From the NCBI RefSeq assembly GCF_034931025.1, contig NZ_JAYGIL010000020.1, positions 1 to 64,000 of the forward strand: DNA of 64,000 bases, read 5' to 3'. Origin of the DNA: Arcicella gelida. GTDB taxonomy: Bacteria > Bacteroidota > Bacteroidia > Cytophagales > Spirosomataceae. The notes beneath the pieces are model-generated. The model saw only the letters and a program-made list of their open reading frames with translations. It was not told where the DNA came from and made no database searches. A program made the position numbers and the translations under genes. Shown here one piece after another: positions 41,777-53,200 of the stretch; within the stretch, counting starts at the first letter, position 1, and every line of letters starts with the position of its first letter.

Positions 41777-44700
41777 TTAGAATGTGGCACTTATACCGAG
41801 GTTAAGTAACCTCTGTGGCGGATAACTTACTCTGTCTGTTCCAGAAGTAATCTCTGGGTCGAACTGATAGAGTTTACTTAATTTAGTAAACGTCAGTAAG
41901 TTAGAACCATTCATATAAATGCGGATTTGCGGAATACCTAGTTTTAGAGAGAATTTACTTGGTACTTCAAAATTTATCTGAGCATTACGCAAACGAAGGT
42001 AGTCGCCTGGAATAAACCAGAATGTAGAAGGATAACCTCCTGGATCACTAATCCCACCCAATAAAGTAAGACGTGGATATTTGGCATTATCTCCTAATTC
42101 TGGTGTCCAAGCTTGCTGGTGTATAGCGGTTAAGTTTGATGAAAACGCACGGATAGATTCAGCAGTACCTCTTACATTAAAGTTGAGCGCTCCCTGAAAA
42201 TTGGCACTGATACTAATACTTTTGTAACGAACTCCTAAATTGATACCATAAACAGTATTTGGGGTATTCGGATTTCCCGTTACCGACATATCATAGCCAT
42301 CAATTTTACCATCATTATTCAAATCGGCATACTTCAAATCACCTGGTTGTACTGGTACAGCAGTTTTTGGGCTACTAGCAATATCATCCGCATTTTTATA
42401 ATAACCTACGAAAGTATATGCTCTGATTTGTCCGATACTATTCCCTGTGTAAGCTTGGTATGGATACAATGAACTAGGTTCGTCTTGGAAAATAATCTTG
42501 TTTTTAGCAACAGAATAATTTCCTTTGATTGAATAAGAGAAACCATTGTGAGTAGGACTTTGGTAACCCAATTCTAATTCAAAACCACGGTTGTTTACTT
42601 TACCAATATTTACAGGAGGTAAACCTTGTCCGAAAATGGCAGAAACTGTTCCACGAGTAGTAAGGATGTCATAACGATTGTTATCAAAGAAATCTACGCT
42701 ACCAGTAATTGAGCTATTCAATAAACCGAATTCTAAGGCAACGTCTAGTTTTTTCTCTTTTTCCCAAGTTACGTCGTTGTTGGCAAGAGTTCCTTCAAAT
42801 ACACCATTGTAACCATTACTTGAATAACCGAAGTTTGCTTGTGCCACACCGTTACCAGTACCATAGTTTTGTTGATAATAATATGAGAAACCACTTCCCA
42901 AAGCATCATTACCCACAATACCATACGAACCACGAATTTTAAGCATATCAATGGTTTTGAAGATACTGCTTTGTTGGAAGAAAGGCTCTTCAGAGATATT
43001 CCAACCAGCAGAAGCCGCTGGAAATAAACCAAAACGCTTATCGCTTACAAAACGGTCAGAACCATTATAGGCAGCATTCAATTGTAATAAATAACGGTTT
43101 TTATAATCGTATCCTAAACGACCAGAATATCCTTGGAAGTTGTTTGGAATAAAGTTGTAAACGTTATTACTGTTAGATGCTGTAGTTGAGTTGCGGTTCA
43201 TCAAAGCCAAACCATACACGTGGTGAGCTTTGCCAAAAGTTCTATCATAATTCAAGATAAACTGCATATTGAATACTCTTGAAGTACTTCTTGGGTCATA
43301 CCCGATGAAGAATCTTCTTACTCTATACACGTTAGGGTCACGTGGTTCGTAAGTATCTGTACTTGCATTATAAAGGAAAGATGGGAACTGGTCACGTGTC
43401 ATACTTCTTGTGTAAGCGTAATTGCTCGTGAAAGAAACACGACCTTGAATGTTCAAACCTTCCGTAATAAAATTCAATTTTTGTTTAGCCGAACCAATGA
43501 AGTTGATATTACTTTCATTACTTTGGCTGTAGCCATAATACGACAAACGACCAATTACGTTGTTTACGTTATAACTTGGGTTTTCGTTACGGCTCCAAGA
43601 ACTATATCCTAATGAACCATCTGGATTATAAATCGGATAAGCAAATGGTGCTAAAGTAGCGAAACTGCTATAATCATAAAACAAATCGTTGTAACCAAAA
43701 GGGCTACCAACTTGTGGGGTATTTACTTGAGCAAAGTTTCCGTATAAATCCAAACGTAAGTCTAATGTTTTAGTAACACTCATGTCAAGATTTGAACGAT
43801 AATTATAACGTTGGTGGAAATAATTACTGTTTACGCCTTGTCCTTGACCATAATCTTTCAACATCCCATCTTGATTCAAATAACCTACTGAAACAAAGTA
43901 TTTTACTCTTTCTGTACCACCCGATAAATCAAGGTTTCCTCTGTATTGCTTACTGAAAGTTTTAAATAAAGCTTCTTTCCAGTTCACATTTGGGTGACCG
44001 TAAGGGTCAGCACCACTTTTGTATAAAGCTAAATCTTCATCTGTAAAACGAGGTTTGAAAGATGGACTTGGGTTGGCGGCATTATCATTAATCTGTGCTT
44101 GGTTGTAAAGTCTAGCACTTTCATACGCATCTAAATAATTTGGGATTTTTGTAGGTTGCGAAAGGGCAGTTTCTACTCTTACCGAAATTTGTGGCGGTCC
44201 TGCTTTTCCACGACGAGTTGTAATTACTACTACACCGTTTGCACCCCTAACTCCATAAATAGCTGTTGTTGAGGCATCTTTCAAAATGGATAAACTTTCA
44301 ATTTCGTTCGGGTCAATTCTTGCAAATTGGTCATAAGAAAACTCAACGTCATCTACAATAATCAAAGGACGGTTGTTACCATTGTATGAACTTACACCAC
44401 GGATATAAAAGTTAGCACCATCAGCTCCTGGGCGACCAGAAGGTTGTTGAGAGAAAAAGCCCGGTAATTTACCAGCCAAAGCATTTTGTAAACTGGCAGC
44501 AGGGTTTTCACGAATTTCACGACCAGAAACTGAACTTACTGAACCCGTTAAAGTAAGTTTTTTCTGTTGACCAAAACCAACAACAACAACTTCCTCTAAA
44601 CTTTTTTCATCAGCTTCTAAAGTAACATTAATGTTCGATTTGTTGGCAACCAGTACTTCTTGTTGTTTATAACCCAAAGAACGAAAGATTAATACGCCAC

Positions 44701-44902
44701 TTTGTCCTTTTAAGGTAATGCGGAACTTCCCGTTTTCATCGGTTAAAGTACCATTGGTCGTTTTCCCTTTCTCGAAAACGGATACGCCGGGCAGGGTCTC
44801 TTTGGCATCAGCGACAACACCACTAACGAGCTGCCCCTGTGCGTAAAGTGAACCGCTAGTGAAGGCGGTGAGCAATAACAGGATATATATTAGTTTTTTC
44901 AT
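41777..44902 (-). CDS. SusC/RagA TonB-linked outer-membrane transporter, second pair
   Basis: A 1041-residue outer-membrane transporter. The signal peptide ends LYAQG. It has a carboxypeptidase-like N-domain (GVSVFEKGKTTNGTLTDENG), the SusC signature EEVVVVGFGQQKK, a plug with IIVDDVEF and AIYGVRGANGVVVITTRRG, and a 22-strand barrel ending LLNLGISATF. No STN domain is present, so it is not a signal transducer of the FecR type. The TonB-box region is canonical. It lies 35 bases after the SusD gene at 44938 and 30 bases before the next SusD start, so the four genes are co-transcribed from about 49.8 kb. Confidence 0.93.
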   Translation of the reverse strand: MKKLIYILLLLTAFTSGSLYAQGQLVSGVVADAKETLPGVSVFEKGKTTNGTLTDENGKFRITLKGQSGVLIFRSLGYKQQEVLVANKSNINVTLEADEKSLEEVVVVGFGQQKKLTLTGSVSSVSGREIRENPAASLQNALAGKLPGFFSQQPSGRPGADGANFYIRGVSSYNGNNRPLIIVDDVEFSYDQFARIDPNEIESLSILKDASTTAIYGVRGANGVVVITTRRGKAGPPQISVRVETALSQPTKIPNYLDAYESARLYNQAQINDNAANPSPSFKPRFTDEDLALYKSGADPYGHPNVNWKEALFKTFSKQYRGNLDLSGGTERVKYFVSVGYLNQDGMLKDYGQGQGVNSNYFHQRYNYRSNLDMSVTKTLDLRLDLYGNFAQVNTPQVGSPFGYNDLFYDYSSFATLAPFAYPIYNPDGSLGYSSWSRNENPSYNVNNVIGRLSYYGYSQSNESNINFIGSAKQKLNFITEGLNIQGRVSFTSNYAYTRSMTRDQFPSFLYNASTDTYEPRDPNVYRVRRFFIGYDPRSTSRVFNMQFILNYDRTFGKAHHVYGLALMNRNSTTASNSNNVYNFIPNNFQGYSGRLGYDYKNRYLLQLNAAYNGSDRFVSDKRFGLFPAASAGWNISEEPFFQQSSIFKTIDMLKIRGSYGIVGNDALGSGFSYYYQQNYGTGNGVAQANFGYSSNGYNGVFEGTLANNDVTWEKEKKLDVALEFGLLNSSITGSVDFFDNNRYDILTTRGTVSAIFGQGLPPVNIGKVNNRGFELELGYQSPTHNGFSYSIKGNYSVAKNKIIFQDEPSSLYPYQAYTGNSIGQIRAYTFVGYYKNADDIASSPKTAVPVQPGDLKYADLNNDGKIDGYDMSVTGNPNTPNTVYGINLGVRYKSISISANFQGALNFNVRGTAESIRAFSSNLTAIHQQAWTPELGDNAKYPRLTLLGGISDPGGYPSTFWFIPGDYLRLRNAQINFEVPSKFSLKLGIPQIRIYMNGSNLLTFTKLSKLYQFDPEITSGTDRVSYPPQRLLNLGISATF

Positions 44903-44937
44903 AAATTCTAATGAATTTTATTGTGCTTGAGTCAATT

Positions 44938-46626
44938 TTACCAACCTTCGTTTTGGATTAAATTGGGGTTTTTCAAAGTTTCGTCATAAGGAAGTGGCAT
45001 GTAATAAAGTCTTTTTGTGAAAACCATATTACTGATTTGTACAGGCGAATAATTGAAAACACCAGCAGTTTGAGTAGCCGTAATTCTCATACCCATGATA
45101 GCACCACTCAAAGCGGTTTCTGCAATTTTCCAGCGACGTAAATCCCAGAATCTATGTTCTTCAAAAGCTAATTCAATTCTACGTTCGTTTTGAATCAAAG
45201 TTCTTAATTCGTCTTTAGAAATATTTGCCTTGATTCCGTAGCGACTATCCGTTCCAGCTTTTATACCAGCTCTTTTACGTACTTCTATTACTCTTTTTAC
45301 AGCATCTTCAGTTTTGTCGAGTTCATTCAAGGCTTCGGCAGCATTTAAAATAATTTCAGCATAACGGAAAAGCGGAAAGTTGTGGCTTTGGTTGGTATAA
45401 GTAGTATTGTTAGAAAAATCAGCCATAAACTTTCTGAGATAATAGCCCGTTCTGGTTTGTACTATATTGCCCCCTGGTTTATCTTTTCCACCTTCAAAAG
45501 TTTCCACAGCACGTCTCAACCAAGTTTGTCCGTTGAAGAAAACCGTTGAAGCCAAACGTGGATCACGGTCTTTATAAGGATTTTGTGGTGCATATCCAGA
45601 AAGTGGATTGCTGATTTCTAAACCATTATTCATCGGAAAAGCATCTACCAAATTTTGTGTTGGACTCGTCAAACCTTGACTAGCCGCAGGCGAACCATAT
45701 CCGATTGGTGCGTTCAAACTTTCTATAGAAGTATTATTTGAACCTTGTTTTGCAAGAATAATTTCCGTGTTTTTCTTTACCGTAAAAATATTATTGTACG
45801 AAGCCTGCAATGTGTAATAGTTCAAATTAATCAATTCGTTGTTCGCATCAAGTGCTTTTTGCCAACGAGCAGCATCGTATGTAGCGTAGCCATTTAATGT
45901 TTTTAAATTAGCATTTGTACTTACGCCACCACCATTGAACAATGGACTAGCGGCATACAAAAGTAAACGAGACTTTAAAGCAATGGCAGCACCTCTTGGG
46001 ATTTTTCCCCATTGGTTATCTGAAATCGGTTCAGGTAATAAATTGCCTTTGATGGCGTCGCATTCACTTACGATATAGTTTACACATTCTTCGAAGGTAT
46101 TTCTTGGCAAAGCCAAATCATCTTCAATCGTGAATACTTTATCGGCAATTAAAGGAACGCCACCATATCTTTTTAGCAATTCGAAATAGAGGTAAGCTCT
46201 TATAAACCTTGCTTCGGCTTTCCAAGTAACAATACTTGCTGGCGTTGCTGGTACTTTGTCAATATTGGCCAAGAAGATATTTACTCTTCTGATTCCCGCA
46301 TAGCTATTTCCCCAATATGGGTCTGGATTATTCAATACACTGATGATTCCGTTGGTATAATATTCAACAGCACGATTAGTTCTTGAAGGAAGTGCATCGC
46401 CAGCACCAGCGTCTAGGAAATCGCCACCAATGCGGTTGAAACCCGTTGGGAGATAATTGTAAATATCATTCAAGAAAAAAACAGCCAACGTAGCATTTTT
46501 ATCTTTTTCGTCCCAAACCAAATCCTCTTTAATCCAATCACGAGGTTCGGTTTCTACTCTTTCACAGCCCGTCCACGACATCGACAGCACCAGTAAAAGA
46601 AGGCTTGTATATAATTTTTTATTCAT
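44938..46626 (-). CDS. SusD/RagB surface glycan-binding lipoprotein, first pair
   Basis: A 562-residue lipoprotein with lipobox SMSWTGC (Cys21). SusD motifs: EARFIRAYLYFELLKRYGGVP (about 142-162), RYAEIILNAAEALNE, QNERRIELAFEEHRFWDLRRW and the end NPNLIQNEGW. It lies 55 bases after the stop of the preceding SusC gene, its probable partner, and binds glycan at the surface. The sequence is clearly paralogous to the SusD at 40.0-41.7 kb. Confidence 0.93.
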   Translation of the reverse strand: MNKKLYTSLLLLVLSMSWTGCERVETEPRDWIKEDLVWDEKDKNATLAVFFLNDIYNYLPTGFNRIGGDFLDAGAGDALPSRTNRAVEYYTNGIISVLNNPDPYWGNSYAGIRRVNIFLANIDKVPATPASIVTWKAEARFIRAYLYFELLKRYGGVPLIADKVFTIEDDLALPRNTFEECVNYIVSECDAIKGNLLPEPISDNQWGKIPRGAAIALKSRLLLYAASPLFNGGGVSTNANLKTLNGYATYDAARWQKALDANNELINLNYYTLQASYNNIFTVKKNTEIILAKQGSNNTSIESLNAPIGYGSPAASQGLTSPTQNLVDAFPMNNGLEISNPLSGYAPQNPYKDRDPRLASTVFFNGQTWLRRAVETFEGGKDKPGGNIVQTRTGYYLRKFMADFSNNTTYTNQSHNFPLFRYAEIILNAAEALNELDKTEDAVKRVIEVRKRAGIKAGTDSRYGIKANISKDELRTLIQNERRIELAFEEHRFWDLRRWKIAETALSGAIMGMRITATQTAGVFNYSPVQISNMVFTKRLYYMPLPYDETLKNPNLIQNEGW

Positions 46627-46681
46627 TTTTTCAGAAGTTTGGAATTGTGTGATGTGAATATTCTCACAAAAATCTCATGGC

Positions 46682-49600
46682 TTACAATTTTAAATTCACG
46701 CCAAAATTGATAAGTCGTTGAACAGGATAATTACTTTGATAGCTTTCTGGGTCAATCGATTTATCTTTATTGAACGTAAATACATTGACTGCATTCGCAA
46801 AGAATCTTACCGAATTCACTTTGATTTTACCTACCCATTTTGTTGGTAAAGTATAACCTACTTCGATATTTTTCAAGCGAACATAATCTCCAGAACGTAC
46901 CCAGTAAGATGAAGTAGCCTGATTATACACATTTGAACCAACCCAAAGACGTGGATAAGTAGCATCTGTATTGGTTGGCGTCCAACGGTCTAAATGTTGT
47001 TCAAATGCTTGTCCGAATCCACCATTTTGGAAAGCGAAAGTAGAAGCATTTTGCAAGTAAATATTTCTGTTAGCAACTCCTTGTACCAAAGCAGAGAAAT
47101 CGAAAGCTTTCCAGTTAAAACCTAAACTTGCTCCGAACGGAATCACAGGTTTAGTATTACCGATTGCCGATTGGTCTAATTGGTTAATTAAGCCGTCACC
47201 ATTAAGGTCTTTGTATTTAATATCACCCGCTTGTGGTGTGTAACCAATGATACTTGGTGCGTTAGTGGCTTCTGCCGTAGTTTGAAACAACCCATCAGCT
47301 TGATAACCGAATATTTGTCCTACTCGTTGACCAGTACGTTGCATCCAAGCATAAGGCTGATTCACTTCATCAAAATATAGTAATTTTGAAGCTTGTACGC
47401 CAGCATTAACTGTGGCATAAATACTTACATTTTTAATATTCTTTTGGTATAAAAGCTGAGCATCCAAACCTGAATATTGTACTTGTCCGATGTTTTCATT
47501 AGGAAAAACATTTCCTAACAAAGTGGTATTACGTCCACGTTGCGTCAGCAAATCGTAGTACTTCATGTGGTAATACTCGAAAGTAAAGCCTAATTGTTGA
47601 TTGAACAATGAACCTTGCAAGCCAACATTCAACTTATTTGCTTTTTCCCACGTGATGTTTGCATTGGCTAATGGTAGCTCAGTAATAGAAGTATTTGACC
47701 CAGCACCTGTACCAAAATATGCACTGTTGCTATCGAAGTATCTTTGAATGTATGTGAAGTAACCTGGATTATCATTCCCCGTTTTGCCATAAGAACCATA
47801 TAATTTCAGGTACGAAAGCCATTCTTGTGATTTCAAGAAATCTTCTTGACTGATGTTCCAAGCTAAACCAACCGATGGGAAGAAACCATATTTGGTAGTA
47901 CCACCATCTGGATAACGGTTAGAACCATTCAAACCAAAAGCCATTTCAAGAATATACTTCTTTGAATAGTTATAGCTGAATCTTCCTGAAGTTCCAGTAA
48001 ACGTCAAAGGCAAATCCGAACCTGCTACTGAATTCTGACGGTTTGCTAAAAGTAAACCAGTGAAACCATGTTCGTTGAAAGTACGGTCATACCCTAAAGT
48101 CAATTCCAAATAGTCTGAACGTCCTTGATAATCTATTCCGTTACCATTAGCTTGGTCGCTGTTAGCACCGAATTGTTGGTAGCTTGCTACACCAGCTGGA
48201 GAAAGGTTTCTTTGAAAAACAGCAAAGTTTTTAGCACGAAAAATATTTTCAGAAAGCGTAGCATAATATGAGCCTGTAGCTTTTACCCATAAACCTGTTG
48301 TTACTTCATCCAAAGTTCTTTTCAAGTAAAAGTCTGCCAACATATCTCTTTTGAAATTTTGCTGATAACCAGAGCCGACAGTTTGTGCCCAGATGTTATT
48401 CTGGAATTGCTGTGTACCACCATAAGAATTATCTGGATTATAAACAGGATACGCATTATTTGGTGTATTCATGATGGCGTTGAGAATAGAACCAGTTCCA
48501 TACCCAGCATCATTGCCATTCAAGATTCTTCCTAACAAATAAATACCGCCAGATAATTTTGAATTTAATTGTAAATCAACATTCGAACGAAGTGTATATG
48601 ATTTAAAATTGTTGTTGGTACTGTAGGCATTAATATCACTTTGTTTTAATAAACCTGATTGATTGATGTGGTCGAATGAAACAAAGTATTTCGAGAAGCT
48701 ATTTCCACCACTAGCACTAAAAGTGTAGCGGTCTTGTCTTGAAGAAGAATTTAATACTTGGTCTCTCCAGTTGACATCTGGATATAAATATGGATCTGAA
48801 CCCGATTGATAGCCTTGTAAGGTTTGTTCTGAATACACTGGGGCTAAACCATCGTTTTTCAATGCTTCATTATACAAAGTTGCATAATTGAAAGAATTTA
48901 AAGCTTTCGGAAAACGAAGTGGTTGTTGAATGGCTGTTTGTGCGGTGAATGACATTCTCGCAGTATTTGGATTGCCCTTACGTGTAGTAATCACTAAGGC
49001 TCCGTCAGAACCACGCACACCCATCATGGCGGTAGAGAGGGCATCTTTCAAAACAGTAACCGACTCGATTTCTTCAATATCAAAAACCGTTAATTGACGA
49101 GGAATACCATCAATTATAACCAATGGACTTTGATTTCTTAATGAAATACTTGTACCATCATTACCAGGCTGACCCGTAAACTGATTGGTGTTAATACCAG
49201 CCAATCTGCCAGCCAAAGCACTTATGACCGAAGTAACGGCTGATTTCTGTAAATCACTATTGAAAACCGCTTGAGAAGACGAAGCTGTCAAATCACTTTG
49301 CACGCTAGTATTGAACAAACGGCGAAGTGGTTTTGAACGAAGTACCGCTGGGTTTTTACTGTTTAGAACTATGATTGGCGAAACTTTATCACCCACTACA
49401 TAATCCATAATTTTTGTACCCGAAGCAGAGATTTCTAATTTATCTCCCTTTTTCGCTCCAATCGTCAGCGAACCTGCTGCATCAGTGATTGCTTTAAGTC
49501 CTTTGGTTTTGTTGTTAATGCTGATATTTACCAAAGGTTCTTCGTTTTCGTCGATGATAACGGGCGAAAATACTTCTAGCTCAGTTGCTTTAGTTTGGTC

Positions 49601-49705
49601 GGACTGTGCCACCATCACCATTGCATTAAACACTAACATTGTCGTCAAGGCAATCCTACACAATGGAAACCAGTAGAGACTGCGTTTACGTAGAAATTTT
49701 ATCAT
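46682..49705 (-). CDS. SusC/RagA TonB-linked outer-membrane transporter, first pair
   Basis: A 1007-residue transporter starting MIKFLRKRSLYW, with a long basic signal region ending MVMVAQS. The N-terminal sandwich is divergent (VNISINNKTKGLKAITDAAG) and the SusC signature is degenerate, but the plug (SLRNQSPLVIIDGIPR; VLKDALSTAMMGVRGSDGAL) and the barrel ending LINFGVNLKL are intact. It leads the susCD-susCD operon and carries the promoter at 49811-49874 that resembles the one before the GH43 gene. With the three following genes it imports the PUL's oligosaccharides. Confidence 0.9.
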   Translation of the reverse strand: MIKFLRKRSLYWFPLCRIALTTMLVFNAMVMVAQSDQTKATELEVFSPVIIDENEEPLVNISINNKTKGLKAITDAAGSLTIGAKKGDKLEISASGTKIMDYVVGDKVSPIIVLNSKNPAVLRSKPLRRLFNTSVQSDLTASSSQAVFNSDLQKSAVTSVISALAGRLAGINTNQFTGQPGNDGTSISLRNQSPLVIIDGIPRQLTVFDIEEIESVTVLKDALSTAMMGVRGSDGALVITTRKGNPNTARMSFTAQTAIQQPLRFPKALNSFNYATLYNEALKNDGLAPVYSEQTLQGYQSGSDPYLYPDVNWRDQVLNSSSRQDRYTFSASGGNSFSKYFVSFDHINQSGLLKQSDINAYSTNNNFKSYTLRSNVDLQLNSKLSGGIYLLGRILNGNDAGYGTGSILNAIMNTPNNAYPVYNPDNSYGGTQQFQNNIWAQTVGSGYQQNFKRDMLADFYLKRTLDEVTTGLWVKATGSYYATLSENIFRAKNFAVFQRNLSPAGVASYQQFGANSDQANGNGIDYQGRSDYLELTLGYDRTFNEHGFTGLLLANRQNSVAGSDLPLTFTGTSGRFSYNYSKKYILEMAFGLNGSNRYPDGGTTKYGFFPSVGLAWNISQEDFLKSQEWLSYLKLYGSYGKTGNDNPGYFTYIQRYFDSNSAYFGTGAGSNTSITELPLANANITWEKANKLNVGLQGSLFNQQLGFTFEYYHMKYYDLLTQRGRNTTLLGNVFPNENIGQVQYSGLDAQLLYQKNIKNVSIYATVNAGVQASKLLYFDEVNQPYAWMQRTGQRVGQIFGYQADGLFQTTAEATNAPSIIGYTPQAGDIKYKDLNGDGLINQLDQSAIGNTKPVIPFGASLGFNWKAFDFSALVQGVANRNIYLQNASTFAFQNGGFGQAFEQHLDRWTPTNTDATYPRLWVGSNVYNQATSSYWVRSGDYVRLKNIEVGYTLPTKWVGKIKVNSVRFFANAVNVFTFNKDKSIDPESYQSNYPVQRLINFGVNLKL

Positions 49706-50268
49706 AGTTTTGTTTTTTTGAATTTTTGCAATCGTTTTTTATGAATACTCATAATGAAAAAAGGAATGAAGTTTAAACTACATTTTATCAAATATTAAAT
49801 TTGAATAATGCAAAACTAAATAATATAATTTAGCCAATAGGGTGTTTTTTTCGTATAAAAAGGGGGTGAAAATCACACATTCTAAATCTTGATATGCCTT
49901 TACAATCATTTCAGGCAATAAATCAGGCTATAATTATCACAAGTATTATTTTGATTAATTCTTTAATCATTTTTCGACCAAGATTATAAATAGAGGCTCT
50001 TTTAACTTTTATGACTTATTTGAGGAGAACTTTTTGCTATTCCCCTTTTGTATGATAAACTTTGCAGGATTTCGGATGTTGGCTTTCGGATGTTGGCTTT
50101 CGGATGTCAGTCGTCGGGTTTCGGGCATCGGATGTCTGTTTTCAGATTTAAGTTCTTGGTTGTGTTTTATATCCAGTATTGTTTTAATATAAAAATATAA
50201 AATCCGACGACCGACACCCGATGACTGAAAGCCGACATACCAAATCCAAAGGATTGAATTACATATTT
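49706..50268. other. Divergent control region between susC and the hybrid regulator
   Basis: About 560 bp without a gene. Near the susC side is the promoter at 49811-49874. At 50071-50111 the 14-bp unit TTCGGATGTTGGCT is repeated two and a half times, and an imperfect inverted copy lies at about 50202-50237. The hybrid regulator's in-frame extension from ATG 50221 overlaps that copy, which is why the start was put at 50269. Confidence 0.6.
49811..49874 (-). promoter_or_regulatory. susC promoter and regulator-binding site of the PUL
   Basis: Minus strand: ACCCCCTTTTTATACGAAAA, 29 further bases, then the -7 box TAGTTTTG (49818-49811). Over 64 bases it aligns without gaps to 54690-54753, with 21 of the first 27 positions and all eight -7 positions identical. 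The upstream block is the candidate operator for the hybrid two-component regulator. Confidence 0.65.
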
Positions 50269-53200
50269 ATGAAGTACATATTTTTTTACATATTCTTAAC
50301 CATTACGCTAGTTTCCAAGCTTAGTTTGGCACAAGTAAATACCGCAAAATTTCGTTTTGAACATCTCACCGTAAATGATGGTTTGCCTCACAGCGATGCC
50401 ATGTTTGTGGTACAAGACCACGCAGGTTTTATCTGGACGGGTACCAATAATGGTATCAGCCGTTATGATGGTTATGAACTCAAGAAGTACGATATGCCCG
50501 TGAATCCTGACAATGGTTTACCGAGTAATCGTATTCATACTTTACATGTAGATAGCAAAGGACGTTTATGGATTGGAGCTGAAAGTGCAGGCGTAAGTTT
50601 GTTGGATGTTAACCACGAACGAGTAGTAAATATCACAGAAAAGGCAAATCCCAACATTAATAAAGCATTGCTAAAAACACTGAGGGTATCAGATGTTGTG
50701 ACGATGTCATCCGATGCTTTGGGACGTATTTGGGTAGGGACAAGTAAAAATGGTTTGTTTGTTTTGAAAGTAAATGATGATAATGAACTCGTGAGTGTTC
50801 AACAAATCATCATTAATCAAAAAACGGCGTACAGAGTTGCTAATATTGTTTGCGATAAAGATGGCTACGTTTGGATTGCTACTCGTTCACAAGGTTTATG
50901 GTATGTTTTACCAAAAAGTTCAACGATTCATCGTTCGACATTAAAGGCAGACTATATCAGAGCTTTGCATATTGATATTAAAGGCGACCTTTGGTTGGCT
51001 ACAAGCGAAGAACTTTATTGGGTGAGTAAAGCCAAAAGATTGACCTCAAAAAGCTATGAAGTAACATTAGGTAACATTTCTGAAATTGAATGTATTTTCC
51101 TTGATTCGTTTAACCAATTATGGGTTGGGACTAATTATGGGCTACACTTTTGGTCACCGAAAAGTGCTTTGAAAAAAGGAGAATTACCAATAGATATTGA
51201 AAAATCAAGTACTTTCTTACCTTTAGACGATGACCCTAATAGTATCAATTCAGGTAGAATTCACCAAGTATTTGAAGATAATAATCATACACTTTGGTTG
51301 GCAGCATCAGCGGGCGGTCTCAATCGTGTGAATTTACGCCGTAAACCATTTTATAATTTACAGCGTCAGTTTTCTCAACATCCTACTTTGCCCAATAATT
51401 ATATCAATTGTATTCGCAAGGATATTAAGGAGAATTGGTTGTGGATTGGTACTCGTAATGGTTTTTCAAAATATGATTTAACGACACGAACCTACCAAAA
51501 TTTTATGAGTAGAGATTTGTCGGGCGATGCTACTGGCGTTGACGTCTCTGCTTTTCATCAAAGTAATGATGGAACACTTTGGGTAGGAACAAGATATTTG
51601 GGTATAACTAAAATTAAAGATGGAAACAGACAACATTTTGTACAAATCGCTCCAGATTTAACCTTTTATAATACCAGTATTGAAAGTATCGTTGAAGACC
51701 GCTTCGGTACTATTTGGATGGCTACTTTTGAACTAGGCTTACTTCGTTTAGACAAAGAAGGTAAATTAATCGAACGCTATTGGGGAACAGAAAATCCTTT
51801 AAAAAGTAATCAATACACATTTTTAATGTATGACTCATCAAAAGATATTTTATGGGCGAGTACTCGTGATAAAGGTATTTTAAAGATTCAAGTTCAGGAA
51901 AAAGGGGTGAAGCTATTGACAAAATTTAGTTATGATGCCAACAATAAAAATACTTTGAGTGGAAATTACGCTTGGCCGATTTTAAAAGATAAGTACAACA
52001 ATATTTGGGTAGGAACAATTGGTGGTGGCTTGAACAAAATATCGACGAATGCAAAAGGTGAAGATATTGTTCAAAGAATCAATTTGCCATATCCGAATAT
52101 TGAAAGTTTACAAGACGATGCGGAAGGGAATATATGGATTGCTGGCGATGGTTTGTTGAGATATAAACCTTCGTCGGGGCAATGGTTGCATTACGATGTG
52201 GCAGATGGTTTGCAAAGTAATTCTTTTAAAGTTGGTGCTGCAACCAGAGATGCCGATGGAATACTGTATTTTGGCGGTATTCGTGGACTTACTTATTTTA
52301 ATCCATTGGCGATTCGTCCAGATTCGAAAGCAGCAGCCGTGCGTTTGACAGGTTTCCAAATTTATAATAAACCCGTACAAATTGGGGAAGAAATTAATGG
52401 AAGAGTTATACTTGAAAAACCGCTAGACCAAACTAAAAGTATAACCATTAAAGACCGAGAGAATGACTTTTCAATAGCTTTCGTCGGATTAAATTATAAT
52501 AACCCACAAAAAAATATTTATGCCTATAAACTTCAAGGCTATAATAAAAATTGGGTTTATACAAGTTCAAAACAAAGAACAGCCAGCTTTGCTAACCTTT
52601 CGGCAGGGGAATATACTCTGGTCGTAAAAGCCTATAATGGTGAAGGGAAATGGTCAAAAACACCAGTTATTTTGAGCATCACCGTATTGCCGCCTTGGTA
52701 CAAAACTTGGTGGGCTTATACTTTATATACGTTGTTGCTTGTGAGTGCATTTATTATGTACCGTCGGGCAAGTTTGGCTCGTCAAGCTTTGGAAAATACC
52801 TTGGCTTTGGAAAAATTCAAAGTAGAAAAAGAGAAAGAAATCACCGATTTAAAACTCCGTTTTTTCACAAATGTGTCTCATGAATTACGAACTCCACTTA
52901 CTTTGATTCTTGGTCCGATGGAAGAATTAATGTCGATTGAAACCAAAATGAAGGATAAAATCGTATTAATGCACCAGCAAACTCGTAAATTATTAGAACT
53001 CGTCAATCAATTATTAGATTTTAGGAAAGTAGAATCTGGACATGTTTCCTTGCGAGCTACACAAGGAAATATCTTGCATTTTATTCAGGAAATCTTCTTG
53101 ATTTTTAAACTGAAAGCGGATGAATGTCATTTTGATTATGCGATGAGTATTCCAACAGAACCAATCAATATGTATTTTGATTGGAGTAAATTAGAAATTA

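Noticed and set aside
50221..50268. HTCS start at ATG 50221
   Set aside because: The first 16 codons are encoded by the CGAC-rich repeat and are not signal-like, whereas the peptide from ATG 50269 is a typical signal peptide.
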